A DNA stretch of 15,587 nucleotides from JAQGMV01 sp050260255 (lineage in GTDB: Bacteria; Pseudomonadota; Gammaproteobacteria; Burkholderiales; SG8-41), in assembly GCA_050260255.1 (NCBI GenBank), contig JBLNBW010000088.1:1-15587 (forward strand). Reading direction: 5' to 3'. This document shows, piece by piece, positions 1-7,213 of this stretch. Within the stretch, counting starts at the first letter, position 1. The number at the start of each line of letters is the position of its first letter. The notes beneath the pieces are model-generated. The model made no database searches and was not told where the DNA came from. It was given only the letters and a program-made list of their open reading frames with translations. The position numbers and the translations under genes are program-made.

Positions 1-70
1 CGAGCATCGCGAACGCGATCAGCAGCAGCAGCGCCGCCATGAAGTTGATGAGCTGAAGACCGAGGGCCAC
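1..70 (-). CDS. hyfE: Hydrogenase-4 component E-like membrane subunit, N-terminal fragment (runs off left edge)
   Basis: Only the first 23 codons are in the window. The frame opens with GTG at 70-68, one base after the TGA of hyfC (74-72), and reads on without a stop to the edge. The visible peptide is one long hydrophobic helix (ending LLLLIAFAML), as expected for the first membrane segment of HyfE, a small multi-pass subunit of the hydrogenase-4 membrane arm. Identity rests mainly on gene order: in hyf-type operons hyfE follows the B/C(/D) block. An NuoL/M/N-type HyfD would be the alternative, but HyfD normally starts with a different, longer lead-in. The tight spacing implies translational coupling with hyfC. 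The call is provisional because so little of the protein is seen. Confidence 0.55.
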   Translation of the reverse strand, partial: MALGLQLINFMAALLLLIAFAML

Positions 71-71
71 G

Positions 72-1025
72 TCAGGCTCCCAGCAGCAGCAAGGTCAGCA
101 TGCCCAGCACGGCGAGCAGGAAGGCCATGCCGAGAAACTCGGGCGCGCGGAAGATTCTCATCTTGGCGGACACGGTCTCCAGGATCGCGAGCCCTGCGCC
201 GGCAATCGCGAGCTTCACGACGAACATTGCGAGCGCCCCGGGCAGCGCCTGCCAGTCGCCGGTGGGCGCCATGCCCCACGGAACGAACAGTGCGATGCCG
301 AGTGCAGTGTAAATCGTGAGCTTGATCGCCGTCGCCCACTCGATCAGCGCCAGATGACGCGCCGAATACTCGAGGATGAGCGCCTCATGGATCATGGTGA
401 GCTCGAGATGTGTCGCCGGATTGTCCACCGGTATGCGGGCATTTTCGGCGAGCAGCACCATGATGAACGCCACGGCGGCGAAAGCGAGGCTCGGATACAG
501 GGCGAATTCGCGATGCGCAAGCGTGGCGACGATCGTGTTGAGCGAGCTCGATTGCGCGATCAGCAGCGGCGTGAAGAACACCATCAGCAGCGCCGGCTCG
601 GAAAGACTCGCAACGAGCATCTCGCGGCGGGCGCCCAGCGTGCCGAACGCGGTGCCTACGTCCATCGCCGCGAGCGACGAAAACACACGCGCCAGCGCGA
701 AGACCCCGACCAGTGCAATGACGTCGGCGGCCGGCGAAAAGGCGAGGTTCGTCTGCGTCACGGGGATAATGCTTGCGGCGAGGACCATGCACCCGAACTG
801 AATATACGGGGAGACGCGGAATATCGGCGAAGCGTTTTTTGCGAGCAGCGCATCCTTGTGGAACAGCTTGGAGAGCATGCGGTACGGCTGCAGCAATCCG
901 GGACCGCTGCGGTTCTGCAGCCAGCATCGCCACTGATTCACCCACCCCAGCATCACCGGCGCGAGGACTACGACGATGAGCGTCTGCGCGAGCTGCGACA
1001 GAAATGATTGGAGCAGGCCGCTCAT
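72..1025 (-). CDS. hyfC: Hydrogenase-4 component C (NuoH-like membrane subunit)
   Basis: A 317-residue, highly hydrophobic protein of the NuoH/HyfC/HycD family, the membrane subunit that links the soluble [NiFe]-hydrogenase-like module to the ion-pumping antiporter-like subunits. Family marks are NRSGPGLLQPYR at residues 38-49 (the cytoplasmic loop after TM1), GARREMLVASLSEPAL at 131-146, and ARIPVDNPATHLELT at 196-210 followed by an acidic MIHEA segment. These carry the conserved charged residues of the quinone/ion channel. The length fits HyfC (about 315-322). The ATG at 1025 lies 4 bases past the hyfB stop (1032-1030), and the hyfE-like GTG follows one base after its own stop, so the three are one operon. 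No frame damage is seen. The sequence alone cannot tell a true hydrogenase from the hydrogenase-related (Ehr-type) complexes that share this subunit. Confidence 0.9.
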   Translation of the reverse strand: MSGLLQSFLSQLAQTLIVVVLAPVMLGWVNQWRCWLQNRSGPGLLQPYRMLSKLFHKDALLAKNASPIFRVSPYIQFGCMVLAASIIPVTQTNLAFSPAADVIALVGVFALARVFSSLAAMDVGTAFGTLGARREMLVASLSEPALLMVFFTPLLIAQSSSLNTIVATLAHREFALYPSLAFAAVAFIMVLLAENARIPVDNPATHLELTMIHEALILEYSARHLALIEWATAIKLTIYTALGIALFVPWGMAPTGDWQALPGALAMFVVKLAIAGAGLAILETVSAKMRIFRAPEFLGMAFLLAVLGMLTLLLLGA

Positions 1026-1029
1026 CGCT

Positions 1030-3039
1030 TCAGTGGACGAAGATCAGCAGCACGAGCAGCGTCGCGAAGCTGTAGAGCAGATAGAGGTAGATGCGGCCGT
1101 GCTGCAGGATGCCGATGCGCAAGGCGATCCAGTCGTTGAGCCGCGCAGCGGGCTTGTACAGCAGATACCAGATTCGATCTTCGGTCGTCGCCGAGTAATA
1201 CGGGCGGCTATCGAACGGGCTTGGCATGTGCCGGCGTATACGGAAGAACGGCTCGAAGATCTGCTTGATCGGCTGGCCGAACCCCTCCGCGGTGTCCTGC
1301 ATGCGCGGCGTCTGCGCGGGATATCCGCAATCCCAGGCGTCGCCGCGGCGCACGCGGCCGTGATAGAACCAGCGGACAGTCATGAACGTGAGCAGCACTG
1401 TTCCGGCGATGCCGACCAGGAAGAGGAGCGGGTCGTAGCTCGCCCGATCGGCCCCCATGGGCGCGATCAGCAGCCAGCCGGCCGCGCCTGCGCGCTCGCC
1501 GATCGCTGCGCCGACCAGCGGCGCCGTCACCGAATCGAGCATGTGCATGACGAGGACGGGCAACAGGCCGAGCAGCACACAGGCCGCCGCCAGCCACGCA
1601 AGCCCCGCGCGCTCCCACCGGCCGGCATCCTGCGCTTCGACGAGCTTCGCCTCGCGCGGCTGCCCGAGGAAGATCACGCCGTAGAACTTCACCATCACGT
1701 AGCCGGACAGGGCCGCCGCCAGAACCAGCGCGCCCGACGCGACCGGCACCAGCATGTTGAGGTAAGGGTTGGGGAGCCCCGGCGAGAACAGAAACGCCTG
1801 CAGCAGCAGCCATTCGGACACGAAGCCGTTCAGCGGCGGCACGCCGGCGATCGCGAGCGTACCGACCAGCGAGAGAACGGCGACCCACGGCATGCGATGG
1901 ACGAGCCCGCCCAGCTTGCCGAGGCTGCGCTCGCTGGTGGCGTGCAGCACGGATCCCGTGCCGAGGAACAGCAGGCTCTTGAAGCACGCGTGGTTGAGGC
2001 AGTGATACATCGTGGCGAGCAGCGCGAGCGCGGCGAGCGGCGGATTGCCGTAAGCGTGGAAGATCAGCGTCAAGCCGACGCCCGCGACGATGATGCCGAT
2101 GTTCTCTACCGACGAATAGGCGAGCAGGCGCTTCATGTCCGTCTGCACCGCGGCGAACATCACGCCGAAGAGCGCGGTGAGCAGGCCCAGCACCAGCGCG
2201 AGCACGCCCCACCACCACACCTGCATCGGCAACAGATCGAACGCGACGCGCATGAGCCCGTAGATCGCCGTCTTGAGCATCACCCCGCTCATCAGCGCCG
2301 ACACCGGCGATGGCGCAGCAGGATGCGCCTCGGGCAGCCACGCGTGCAGCGGAAGCAGGCCGGCCTTGGCGCCGAATCCGAACAGCGCCAGCACGAAAGC
2401 GACACTGGCCCAGGCACTGGAAAGCGCCTTGTCACGCATGGCGTCGAAGGTATAGTCGCCGTGCGCGCCGCGCAGCACGCCGAAGCACAGCAGTATCGCA
2501 ATGGCCCCGATGTGTGCGATGAGCAGATACAGGAAACCGGCGGAGCGGATCTCGGCGATGCGGTGGTTGCTGGTCACGAGAAAATACGACGACATCGCCA
2601 TCGTTTCCCACGCCACCATGAAGGCGTAAGCATCGTCGGCCAGCATGACGAGCACCATGCCGGACAGGAAGACGTGATAGTAAAGGCACAGCAACCCCGG
2701 CGCGGTGCCCTCCCCGCGGCGCAAATATCCGGCCGAGAAAAGCGAAATGCCGACGACCGCCGTGGCGAGGAGAATCAGGAAGAAGGCCGACAGGCTGTCT
2801 ATGCGCAGATGGAAAGGCAGGTCGGGCAGACCGATCGGCAGAATCAGCGTCGCGGGCTGCGCAGGTAAGGCAAGCAGCGCCGCAGCGCCCAGCAGCACCG
2901 CGCCCGCAGCGCCGAGCGGGAACAGCACCTGGCTGATGAGGCGATAGTTATGGGGACGGGCAACGCCCGCGAGACCGAGGAGCAGCCACAGCGCCACGAC
3001 GCCGATCGCCAAATATAGCGGAAACGTCGTGGAAAACAT
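1030..3039 (-). CDS. hyfB: Hydrogenase-4 component B (NuoL/Mrp-type proton-pumping subunit)
   Basis: A 669-residue multi-pass protein of the NuoL/M/N antiporter-like family, the HyfB/HycC branch, which moves protons (or Na+) across the inner membrane as part of a group-4 hydrogenase-like complex. The pump residues are visible: Glu145 in MVAWETMAMSSYF and Lys225 in GFGAKAGLLPLHAWLP, followed by AHPAAPSPVSALMSG (about 238-252). The frame is open further upstream to 3132, but I chose the ATG at 3039. The 31 extra residues would be polar and unlike the family, 669 residues match HyfB (about 672 in E. coli), and a candidate promoter lies inside the would-be extension. No strong Shine-Dalgarno precedes this ATG. 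The C-terminus (about 590 on) carries the usual soluble loop and last helix. It is the first gene of the operon hyfB-hyfC-hyfE and divergent from the acylphosphatase gene. Confidence 0.9.
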   Translation of the reverse strand: MFSTTFPLYLAIGVVALWLLLGLAGVARPHNYRLISQVLFPLGAAGAVLLGAAALLALPAQPATLILPIGLPDLPFHLRIDSLSAFFLILLATAVVGISLFSAGYLRRGEGTAPGLLCLYYHVFLSGMVLVMLADDAYAFMVAWETMAMSSYFLVTSNHRIAEIRSAGFLYLLIAHIGAIAILLCFGVLRGAHGDYTFDAMRDKALSSAWASVAFVLALFGFGAKAGLLPLHAWLPEAHPAAPSPVSALMSGVMLKTAIYGLMRVAFDLLPMQVWWWGVLALVLGLLTALFGVMFAAVQTDMKRLLAYSSVENIGIIVAGVGLTLIFHAYGNPPLAALALLATMYHCLNHACFKSLLFLGTGSVLHATSERSLGKLGGLVHRMPWVAVLSLVGTLAIAGVPPLNGFVSEWLLLQAFLFSPGLPNPYLNMLVPVASGALVLAAALSGYVMVKFYGVIFLGQPREAKLVEAQDAGRWERAGLAWLAAACVLLGLLPVLVMHMLDSVTAPLVGAAIGERAGAAGWLLIAPMGADRASYDPLLFLVGIAGTVLLTFMTVRWFYHGRVRRGDAWDCGYPAQTPRMQDTAEGFGQPIKQIFEPFFRIRRHMPSPFDSRPYYSATTEDRIWYLLYKPAARLNDWIALRIGILQHGRIYLYLLYSFATLLVLLIFVH

Positions 3040-3076
3040 CGTTATCGTTGTAAGGTGGGGACGTACTGCACGCCCA

Positions 3077-3106
3077 ATTGTAAGCGCGACGTCTTCGCCG
3101 ATGCAA
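3077..3106 (-). promoter_or_regulatory. Candidate sigma70 promoter for hyfB
   Basis: On the minus strand TTGCAT (3106-3101) is followed after 18 bases by TACAAT (3082-3077). Transcription would begin near 3070, about 30 bases before the hyfB ATG at 3039. Its place inside the alternative N-terminal extension of HyfB supports the shorter start. This is a pattern match only. Confidence 0.45.
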
Positions 3107-3141
3107 ATTCGAAACCTCTTGCGGTCGGGCATACGGCACGC

Positions 3142-3170
3142 ATGACGCTACGTTGGCAACACTGTACATT
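3142..3170 (+). promoter_or_regulatory. Weak candidate promoter for the acylphosphatase gene
   Basis: ATGACG (3142-3147), a 17-base gap and TACATT (3165-3170, preceded by TG) give a 4/6 plus 4/6 match to sigma70 boxes. The start would fall near 3177, about 22 bases before the GTG at 3199. It overlaps no known gene and fits a divergent promoter pair with hyfB, but the match is modest. Confidence 0.3.
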
Positions 3171-3186
3171 CACGTCGAGGAACATC

Positions 3187-3193
3187 GAGGAGG
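3187..3193 (+). promoter_or_regulatory. Strong Shine-Dalgarno that fixes the GTG start of acylphosphatase
   Basis: GAGGAGG, five bases before GTG 3199. It decides between this start and the open frame upstream to 3055. Confidence 0.8.
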
Positions 3194-3198
3194 CATGG

Positions 3199-3471
3199 GT
3201 GACGACGAAGCGCTTGAGTATCACCGGCCGCGTGCAAGGCGTCGGCTTTCGCTTTTATTTCGAACGCACCGCAAGGCAACACGGCGTGCGCGGCTGGGTG
3301 AGAAACCGACGCGATGGCAGCGTCGAGGCCGTCGTGCAAGGCGACGACAGCGCCGTCTCGGCAGTGATCGAATGGTCCAAGCGCGGCCCGAGCAGTGCGG
3401 TCGTGGACGACGTCGCGGTCACAGACGCCGACGGCAGCTACGAGGATTTCGAGGTGCGGCCTACGCTGTAA
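3199..3471 (+). CDS. acyP: Acylphosphatase
   Basis: A 90-residue cytosolic acylphosphatase, which hydrolyses the carboxyl-phosphate bond of acyl phosphates. The signature motifs are intact: GRVQGVGFR (residues 10-18, with the phosphate-binding loop and catalytic Arg18) and GWVRNRRDGSVE (32-43, with catalytic Asn36). The frame stays open upstream to 3055, but the start is set at GTG 3199. A near-perfect Shine-Dalgarno GAGGAGG sits at 3187-3193, five bases away, the protein then has the usual family length (about 90-95), and the upstream residues do not resemble the family. An ATG at 3195 is out of frame and too close to the Shine-Dalgarno. The gene is divergent from hyfB and convergent with dnaE. 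Nothing links it functionally to either neighbour. Confidence 0.93.
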   Translation: MTTKRLSITGRVQGVGFRFYFERTARQHGVRGWVRNRRDGSVEAVVQGDDSAVSAVIEWSKRGPSSAVVDDVAVTDADGSYEDFEVRPTL

Positions 3472-3479
3472 GCACGTTC

Positions 3480-3571
3480 GTTGCTGGTTACTGGTTAATC
3501 GTTATTGGTTACGCGCAATCAAGCACCAGTAACCCGTAACTCGTAACCCCTAACTAGTAACCAGTCACCGG
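3480..3571. repeat. Heptad inverted array between acyP and dnaE
   Basis: Five units of 7 bases beginning GTT (3480, 3487, 3494, 3501, 3508; four of them GTTANNN) are followed by a 15-base spacer and then five TAACNNN units (3530, 3537, 3544, 3551, 3558). All keep exact 7-base register. The halves are complementary: 3484-3497 matches the reverse complement of 3551-3564 at 13 of 14 positions, so a hairpin can form. The stretch is clearly AT-richer than its surroundings. It lies between two convergent genes, where a transcription end is expected, but no T-tract follows. A sister array lies at 7087-7200. Confidence 0.85.
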
Positions 3572-3574
3572 AAG

Positions 3575-6500
3575 TCACTGCAGTGAAGCGCCCTCCCGGT
3601 AGACGATGTCCACGTTCTCCGGCTTCACCCACTCCGCCAGCGACTGAATGAGCTCGTCCTTCAGGTTGACGCGCCAGGCATCGCCCAGCTGAATTTCGCA
3701 GGTCGCGCCCCGGTTGCTGTAGACGAGCGTCACCGGACACGGCCCGCTGCGATACGGCGTCAAGAGCTCGCGCAGCTTGCTCCCCGACGATTGACCGTTG
3801 CAGGTGATCCGTATGCCGCGCGCATAGCGGCTGCGCGCGGTCTGCAGATCGTAGAGTTTTTCGGCGGAGATGCGCAGTCCGCCGGAGAACTCGTCGTTCG
3901 CCACCTTCCCTTCGAGGATCAGCAGCTGGTCTTCCTTCAGCCAGTGGCGGTGCTGCTCGAACAGCTCGTTGAACACCGTCACTTCGATACGCGCGCGACC
4001 GTCATCGAGCAGCAGCACCGCCATGCGTCCGCGCCGGGTCATCTGGATGCGCACGCTGTTCATGATGCCGGCGAGCAGCACGGGATAGGGCTGCGGCTTG
4101 ACCTCGTCGAGCCGCGTATTGACGAAGGCTTTGATCTCACGCTCGTAGGTGTTGAACGGATGGCCCGTGAGGTAATACCCGAGCGCTGCCTTTTCGTTCT
4201 GCAGCTTCACGAGATCGGTCCAGCGCTGCACCGCGGCCATCTTGGCCACCGGTCGCGCATCGACTTCGCCGAACAGGCTCACCTGGTTGGCCGCGCGGCT
4301 CGCCTGCTCCGCGCTCTCCAGCGCGAGGCTCACCGATGCGAGCAGGCTCGCACGATGGTCGTCCACCTGGTCGAACGCCCCCGCCCGGATCAGCGATTCC
4401 ACGACGCGGCGGTTGACGATGCGCTTGTCGATGCGATGGCAGAAATCGAAGAGGTCGCGATACGGTCCGCCGCGACTGCGCACTTCGATGATGTGCTCGA
4501 TCGCCGCCTCGCCCGTGCCCTTGATGCCGCCCAGGCCGTAACGGATCTGCTTGCGGTTTATCGGCACGAACCGATATTCGCCGGTGTTCACATCGGGCGG
4601 CAGAAGCTCGAGGCCGTTCGCGCACGCGTCTTCGTAGAGCTGCTGCACCTTGTCGGTGTCGTTCATCACCGCGGACATGTTGGCTGCCATGAATGCGGCG
4701 GCATGGTGCGCCTTCATGTACGCGGTGTGATAGGCGACCAGCGCGTACGCGGCGGCGTGCGACTTGTTGAAGCCGTAGCCCGCGAACTTCTCCATCAAGT
4801 CGAACATCTCGTCCGCCTTGGGGCGCGACAAGCCGTTCTTGGCGGCGCCTTCTGCGAATATTTCGCGGTGCTTCGCCATCTCCTCGGGCTTTTTCTTGCC
4901 CATCGCGCGACGCAGCAGGTCGGCGCCGCCTAGGCTGTAGCCGCCGATGACCTGCGCCATCTGCATCACCTGCTCCTGATACACCATGATGCCGTAGGTC
5001 TCGGCGAGGATAGGCTGCACCCGTGGATCGGGATACGTGACCGGCTCGCGCCCGTGCTTGCGCTCACAGAACGACGGGATCAGATCCATCGGCCCCGGGC
5101 GATACAACGCCACCAAGGCGATGAGATCGCCGAAGCGGTCGGGCTTCGCGCGCTTTAGCATGTCGCGCATGCCGCGCGATTCGAACTGGAACACGGCGCC
5201 GGTGTTGGCGCTGGCGAAGATCCTGTAGGTGGCCGGATCGTCGAGCGGCACCTCCTCGAGCTGCACGTTCGACGACGGGTCGAGGAGCTTGATGTAGCGC
5301 AGCGTCCAGTCGAGGATGGTGAGCGTGGTGAGTCCCAGGAAGTCGAACTTCACCAGGCCGACCGCTTCGACGTCGTCCTTGTCGAACTGGCTCACGGCGG
5401 CATCCGAGCCGTCCGCAACATACAAAGGACAGAAATCGGTGAGCTTGCCCGGCGCGATCAGCACGCCGCCCGCATGCATGCCGACGTTGCGCGTCATGCC
5501 CTCGAGCTTTTCCGCCAGCGCGAGGAGCTCGCGCACTTCCTCTTCGTTCTTTTCGCGCTCGGCGAGCTGCGGCTCCTGCTCGCGTGCGTCCTGCAGAGTG
5601 ATGTGCTTGCCGGGCTGAAACGGGATGAGCTTCGCGAGCTGGTCGCAGAAGTTGTACGGCAGGTCGAGCACGCGGCCGACGTCGCGCACCACCGCCTTCG
5701 CGGCCATGGTGCCGAAAGTCGCGATCTGCGAGACGCAGTCCGCGCCGTACTTGCTCTTCACGTAGTCGATGACGCGATCGCGGCCGTCCTGGCAGAAGTC
5801 GATGTCGAAGTCGGGCATCGATACCCGCTCGGGATTCAGGAATCGCTCGAACAGCAGGTTGTAGCGCAGCGGGTCGAGGTCGGTGATGCCGAGCGTGTAG
5901 GCGACGAGCGAGCCCGCACCCGAGCCGCGCCCGGGACCGACCGGCACGCCGTTCCCCTTCGCCCAGTTGATAAAGTCCGCGACGATGAGAAAGTAGCCCG
6001 GGAAGCCCATCTGCACGATGGTCTTCGTCTCGAACTCGAGACGCTCCAGGTACCGCGGGCGATGCTTGTCGCGTTCGGCCACGTCGGGATAGAGATGCGC
6101 GAGCCGCTGCTCCAGCCCTTCCAGCGAGCGTTGACGCAGATACTCGTCGAGGCTCACGTTGTTCGGCGTTGGGAAGTGCGGCAGCTTGCTTTTCCCCAGC
6201 TCGAGCTTCAGATTGCAGCGCTTCGCGATCTCGACGCTGTTCTCCAGAGCCTCCGGGAGATCGCGGTAGAGCTCGGCCATTTCCGCCTGCGTCTTGAAAT
6301 ACTGGTCGGCGACAAACAGCTTCGGTCGGCGCTGGTCCGACAGCACGTAGCCTTCGGAAATGCACACCCGCGCATCGTGCGCACGCGCGTCGTCGGCACG
6401 GATGAATTGCACGGGATGCGTCGCAACGACCGGCAGCCTGAGCTCGCTGGCGAGCCGCACCGCGCGCTGCACGTGCGCTTCGAGGGGGACGGTCGCCGTA

Positions 6501-7042
6501 CCGCTCGTCATTGCCTGAGGGCCGAGGCGCTGGACTTCCAGGTAGTAGCGCCGCGGAAACCACGACGCCCATTCCTCTGCCAGCTGGCGCGCAGCCGGAG
6601 CGTTGTCGGCGATGAGCGCCTGTCCGACATCGCCGTGGTGCGCTCCCGACAGGGCGATGAGCCCGTCGGTACCCATTTCCGCGAACCACGCCTTGCTCAC
6701 TTCCGCCCGGCCGCGATAGCGATTGCTGCGGTACGCCCGGGTCAGCAGCTCGCACAGCCGCAAATACCCCGTGTGGTTCTGGCACAAGACCAGCAACCGA
6801 TGGGGCTTGTCGCGGTCCGCGTCGTTCGTGATCCACAGATCGCACCCGGCGATCGGCTTCACGCCGCTCGCGCGCGCATCCTTGTAGAACTTGATGAGCC
6901 CGAAGACGTTGCCGAGATCGGTCAGGGCGAGCGCCGGCATGCCGTCGTTGACCGCCGCCGCGATCGCTTCGTCGAGGCGAACGATGCCATCCACTATGGA
7001 ATACTCGCTGTGCAAGCGAAGATGGATGAACGTCGGCGACAT
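3575..7042 (-). CDS. dnaE: DNA polymerase III alpha subunit (replicative polymerase)
   Basis: A complete 1155-residue DnaE1-type catalytic subunit of the chromosomal replicase (1160 in E. coli). Domains in order: PHP domain from the N-terminus (FIHLRLHSEYSIVDG at 5-19); polymerase palm with MPDFDIDF at 409-416, giving catalytic Asp411 and Asp413, and the third acidic residue Asp567 in VKFDFLGL; fingers and helix-hairpin-helix region; beta-clamp binding motif QVSLF at 920-924, exactly where E. coli has QADMF; OB fold around AVLLLDDGRARIEVTVF; and the C-terminal tau-binding region. It lacks the PolC-type inserted exonuclease. The ATG at 7042 gives the conserved MSPTFIHL opening. TAAAAT sits 8 bases upstream, so the mRNA may be nearly leaderless. 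It is a single-gene unit, with inverted heptad arrays at both ends. Confidence 0.97.
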   Translation of the reverse strand: MSPTFIHLRLHSEYSIVDGIVRLDEAIAAAVNDGMPALALTDLGNVFGLIKFYKDARASGVKPIAGCDLWITNDADRDKPHRLLVLCQNHTGYLRLCELLTRAYRSNRYRGRAEVSKAWFAEMGTDGLIALSGAHHGDVGQALIADNAPAARQLAEEWASWFPRRYYLEVQRLGPQAMTSGTATVPLEAHVQRAVRLASELRLPVVATHPVQFIRADDARAHDARVCISEGYVLSDQRRPKLFVADQYFKTQAEMAELYRDLPEALENSVEIAKRCNLKLELGKSKLPHFPTPNNVSLDEYLRQRSLEGLEQRLAHLYPDVAERDKHRPRYLERLEFETKTIVQMGFPGYFLIVADFINWAKGNGVPVGPGRGSGAGSLVAYTLGITDLDPLRYNLLFERFLNPERVSMPDFDIDFCQDGRDRVIDYVKSKYGADCVSQIATFGTMAAKAVVRDVGRVLDLPYNFCDQLAKLIPFQPGKHITLQDAREQEPQLAEREKNEEEVRELLALAEKLEGMTRNVGMHAGGVLIAPGKLTDFCPLYVADGSDAAVSQFDKDDVEAVGLVKFDFLGLTTLTILDWTLRYIKLLDPSSNVQLEEVPLDDPATYRIFASANTGAVFQFESRGMRDMLKRAKPDRFGDLIALVALYRPGPMDLIPSFCERKHGREPVTYPDPRVQPILAETYGIMVYQEQVMQMAQVIGGYSLGGADLLRRAMGKKKPEEMAKHREIFAEGAAKNGLSRPKADEMFDLMEKFAGYGFNKSHAAAYALVAYHTAYMKAHHAAAFMAANMSAVMNDTDKVQQLYEDACANGLELLPPDVNTGEYRFVPINRKQIRYGLGGIKGTGEAAIEHIIEVRSRGGPYRDLFDFCHRIDKRIVNRRVVESLIRAGAFDQVDDHRASLLASVSLALESAEQASRAANQVSLFGEVDARPVAKMAAVQRWTDLVKLQNEKAALGYYLTGHPFNTYEREIKAFVNTRLDEVKPQPYPVLLAGIMNSVRIQMTRRGRMAVLLLDDGRARIEVTVFNELFEQHRHWLKEDQLLILEGKVANDEFSGGLRISAEKLYDLQTARSRYARGIRITCNGQSSGSKLRELLTPYRSGPCPVTLVYSNRGATCEIQLGDAWRVNLKDELIQSLAEWVKPENVDIVYREGASLQ

Positions 7043-7050
7043 GGGCCGGT

Positions 7051-7056
7051 ATTTTA
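7051..7056 (-). promoter_or_regulatory. Candidate -10 box for dnaE with almost no leader
   Basis: On the minus strand TAAAAT (7056-7051) is followed by ACCGGCCC and then the dnaE ATG. With usual spacing the transcript would begin within a few bases of the ATG. No convincing -35 box lies 16-19 bases upstream. The divergent hydrolase gene shows the same layout. Confidence 0.35.
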
Positions 7057-7086
7057 CAGCGACTCGCGCCGCAGCACTCGTTGCGT

Positions 7087-7200
7087 GTTACTGGTTATTT
7101 GTTACTCGTTACCGGTTACTCGTTACTGGTTACCGGTTTATTCATGGGGCCACCCCATTAATCATTAACCAGTAACTATTAACGGTTGACGAGTAACTAT
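7087..7200. repeat. Heptad inverted array between dnaE and the alpha/beta hydrolase gene
   Basis: Seven GTTANNN units follow one another without a break from 7087 to 7135 (last three bases CTG, TTT, CTC, CCG, CTC, CTG, CCG), then a degenerate GTTTATT. A spacer holds a perfect small hairpin, ATGGGG/CCA/CCCCAT (7144-7158). Then come six units of TAACNNN type, two of them degenerate (TAATCAT and TGACGAG), from 7159 to 7200, again in exact 7-base register. Two heptads pair perfectly across the centre: 7101-7107 with 7191-7197, and 7122-7128 with 7170-7176. The array fills most of the divergent intergenic region. It shares the 11-mer GTTACTGGTTA with the array at 3480-3571. Confidence 0.9.
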
Positions 7201-7205
7201 AGAAT
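7198..7205 (+). promoter_or_regulatory. Candidate -10 region for the alpha/beta hydrolase gene
   Basis: TATAGAAT ends 8 bases before the ATG at 7214 (CCGGCGCC between), which would give a leaderless or nearly leaderless message. No Shine-Dalgarno precedes the ATG, in keeping with that. No good -35 box is seen: TTGACG at 7186 is too close. The box overlaps the last heptad of the inverted array. Confidence 0.35.
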
Positions 7206-7213
7206 CCGGCGCC

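Noticed and set aside
976..2868. Very long open frame on the plus strand (630 codons) opposite hyfB/hyfC
   Set aside because: The product is rich in R, H, E and Q without any recognisable domain. It is the antisense shadow of the high-GC hyfB and hyfC genes, whose family motifs are clear on the minus strand.
3040..3132. 31-codon N-terminal extension of hyfB from ATG 3132
   Set aside because: The residues are polar and unlike HyfB, the shorter protein has the family length, and a candidate promoter lies within the extension.
5064..6845. Second long minus-strand frame (593 codons) inside dnaE
   Set aside because: It is an out-of-frame reading of dnaE, arginine- and alanine-rich, with no domain.
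5474..7168. Long plus-strand open frame (564 codons) opposite dnaE
   Set aside because: It is antisense to a fully supported dnaE. Its composition is typical of a shadow frame in GC-rich coding DNA, and its end runs into the heptad array.
7087..7200. Heptad array read as a CRISPR or as a Rho-independent terminator
   Set aside because: The units are 7 bases with no spacer-length unique sequence and no cas genes nearby. There is no T-tract, and it lies between divergent genes, where no terminator is expected.
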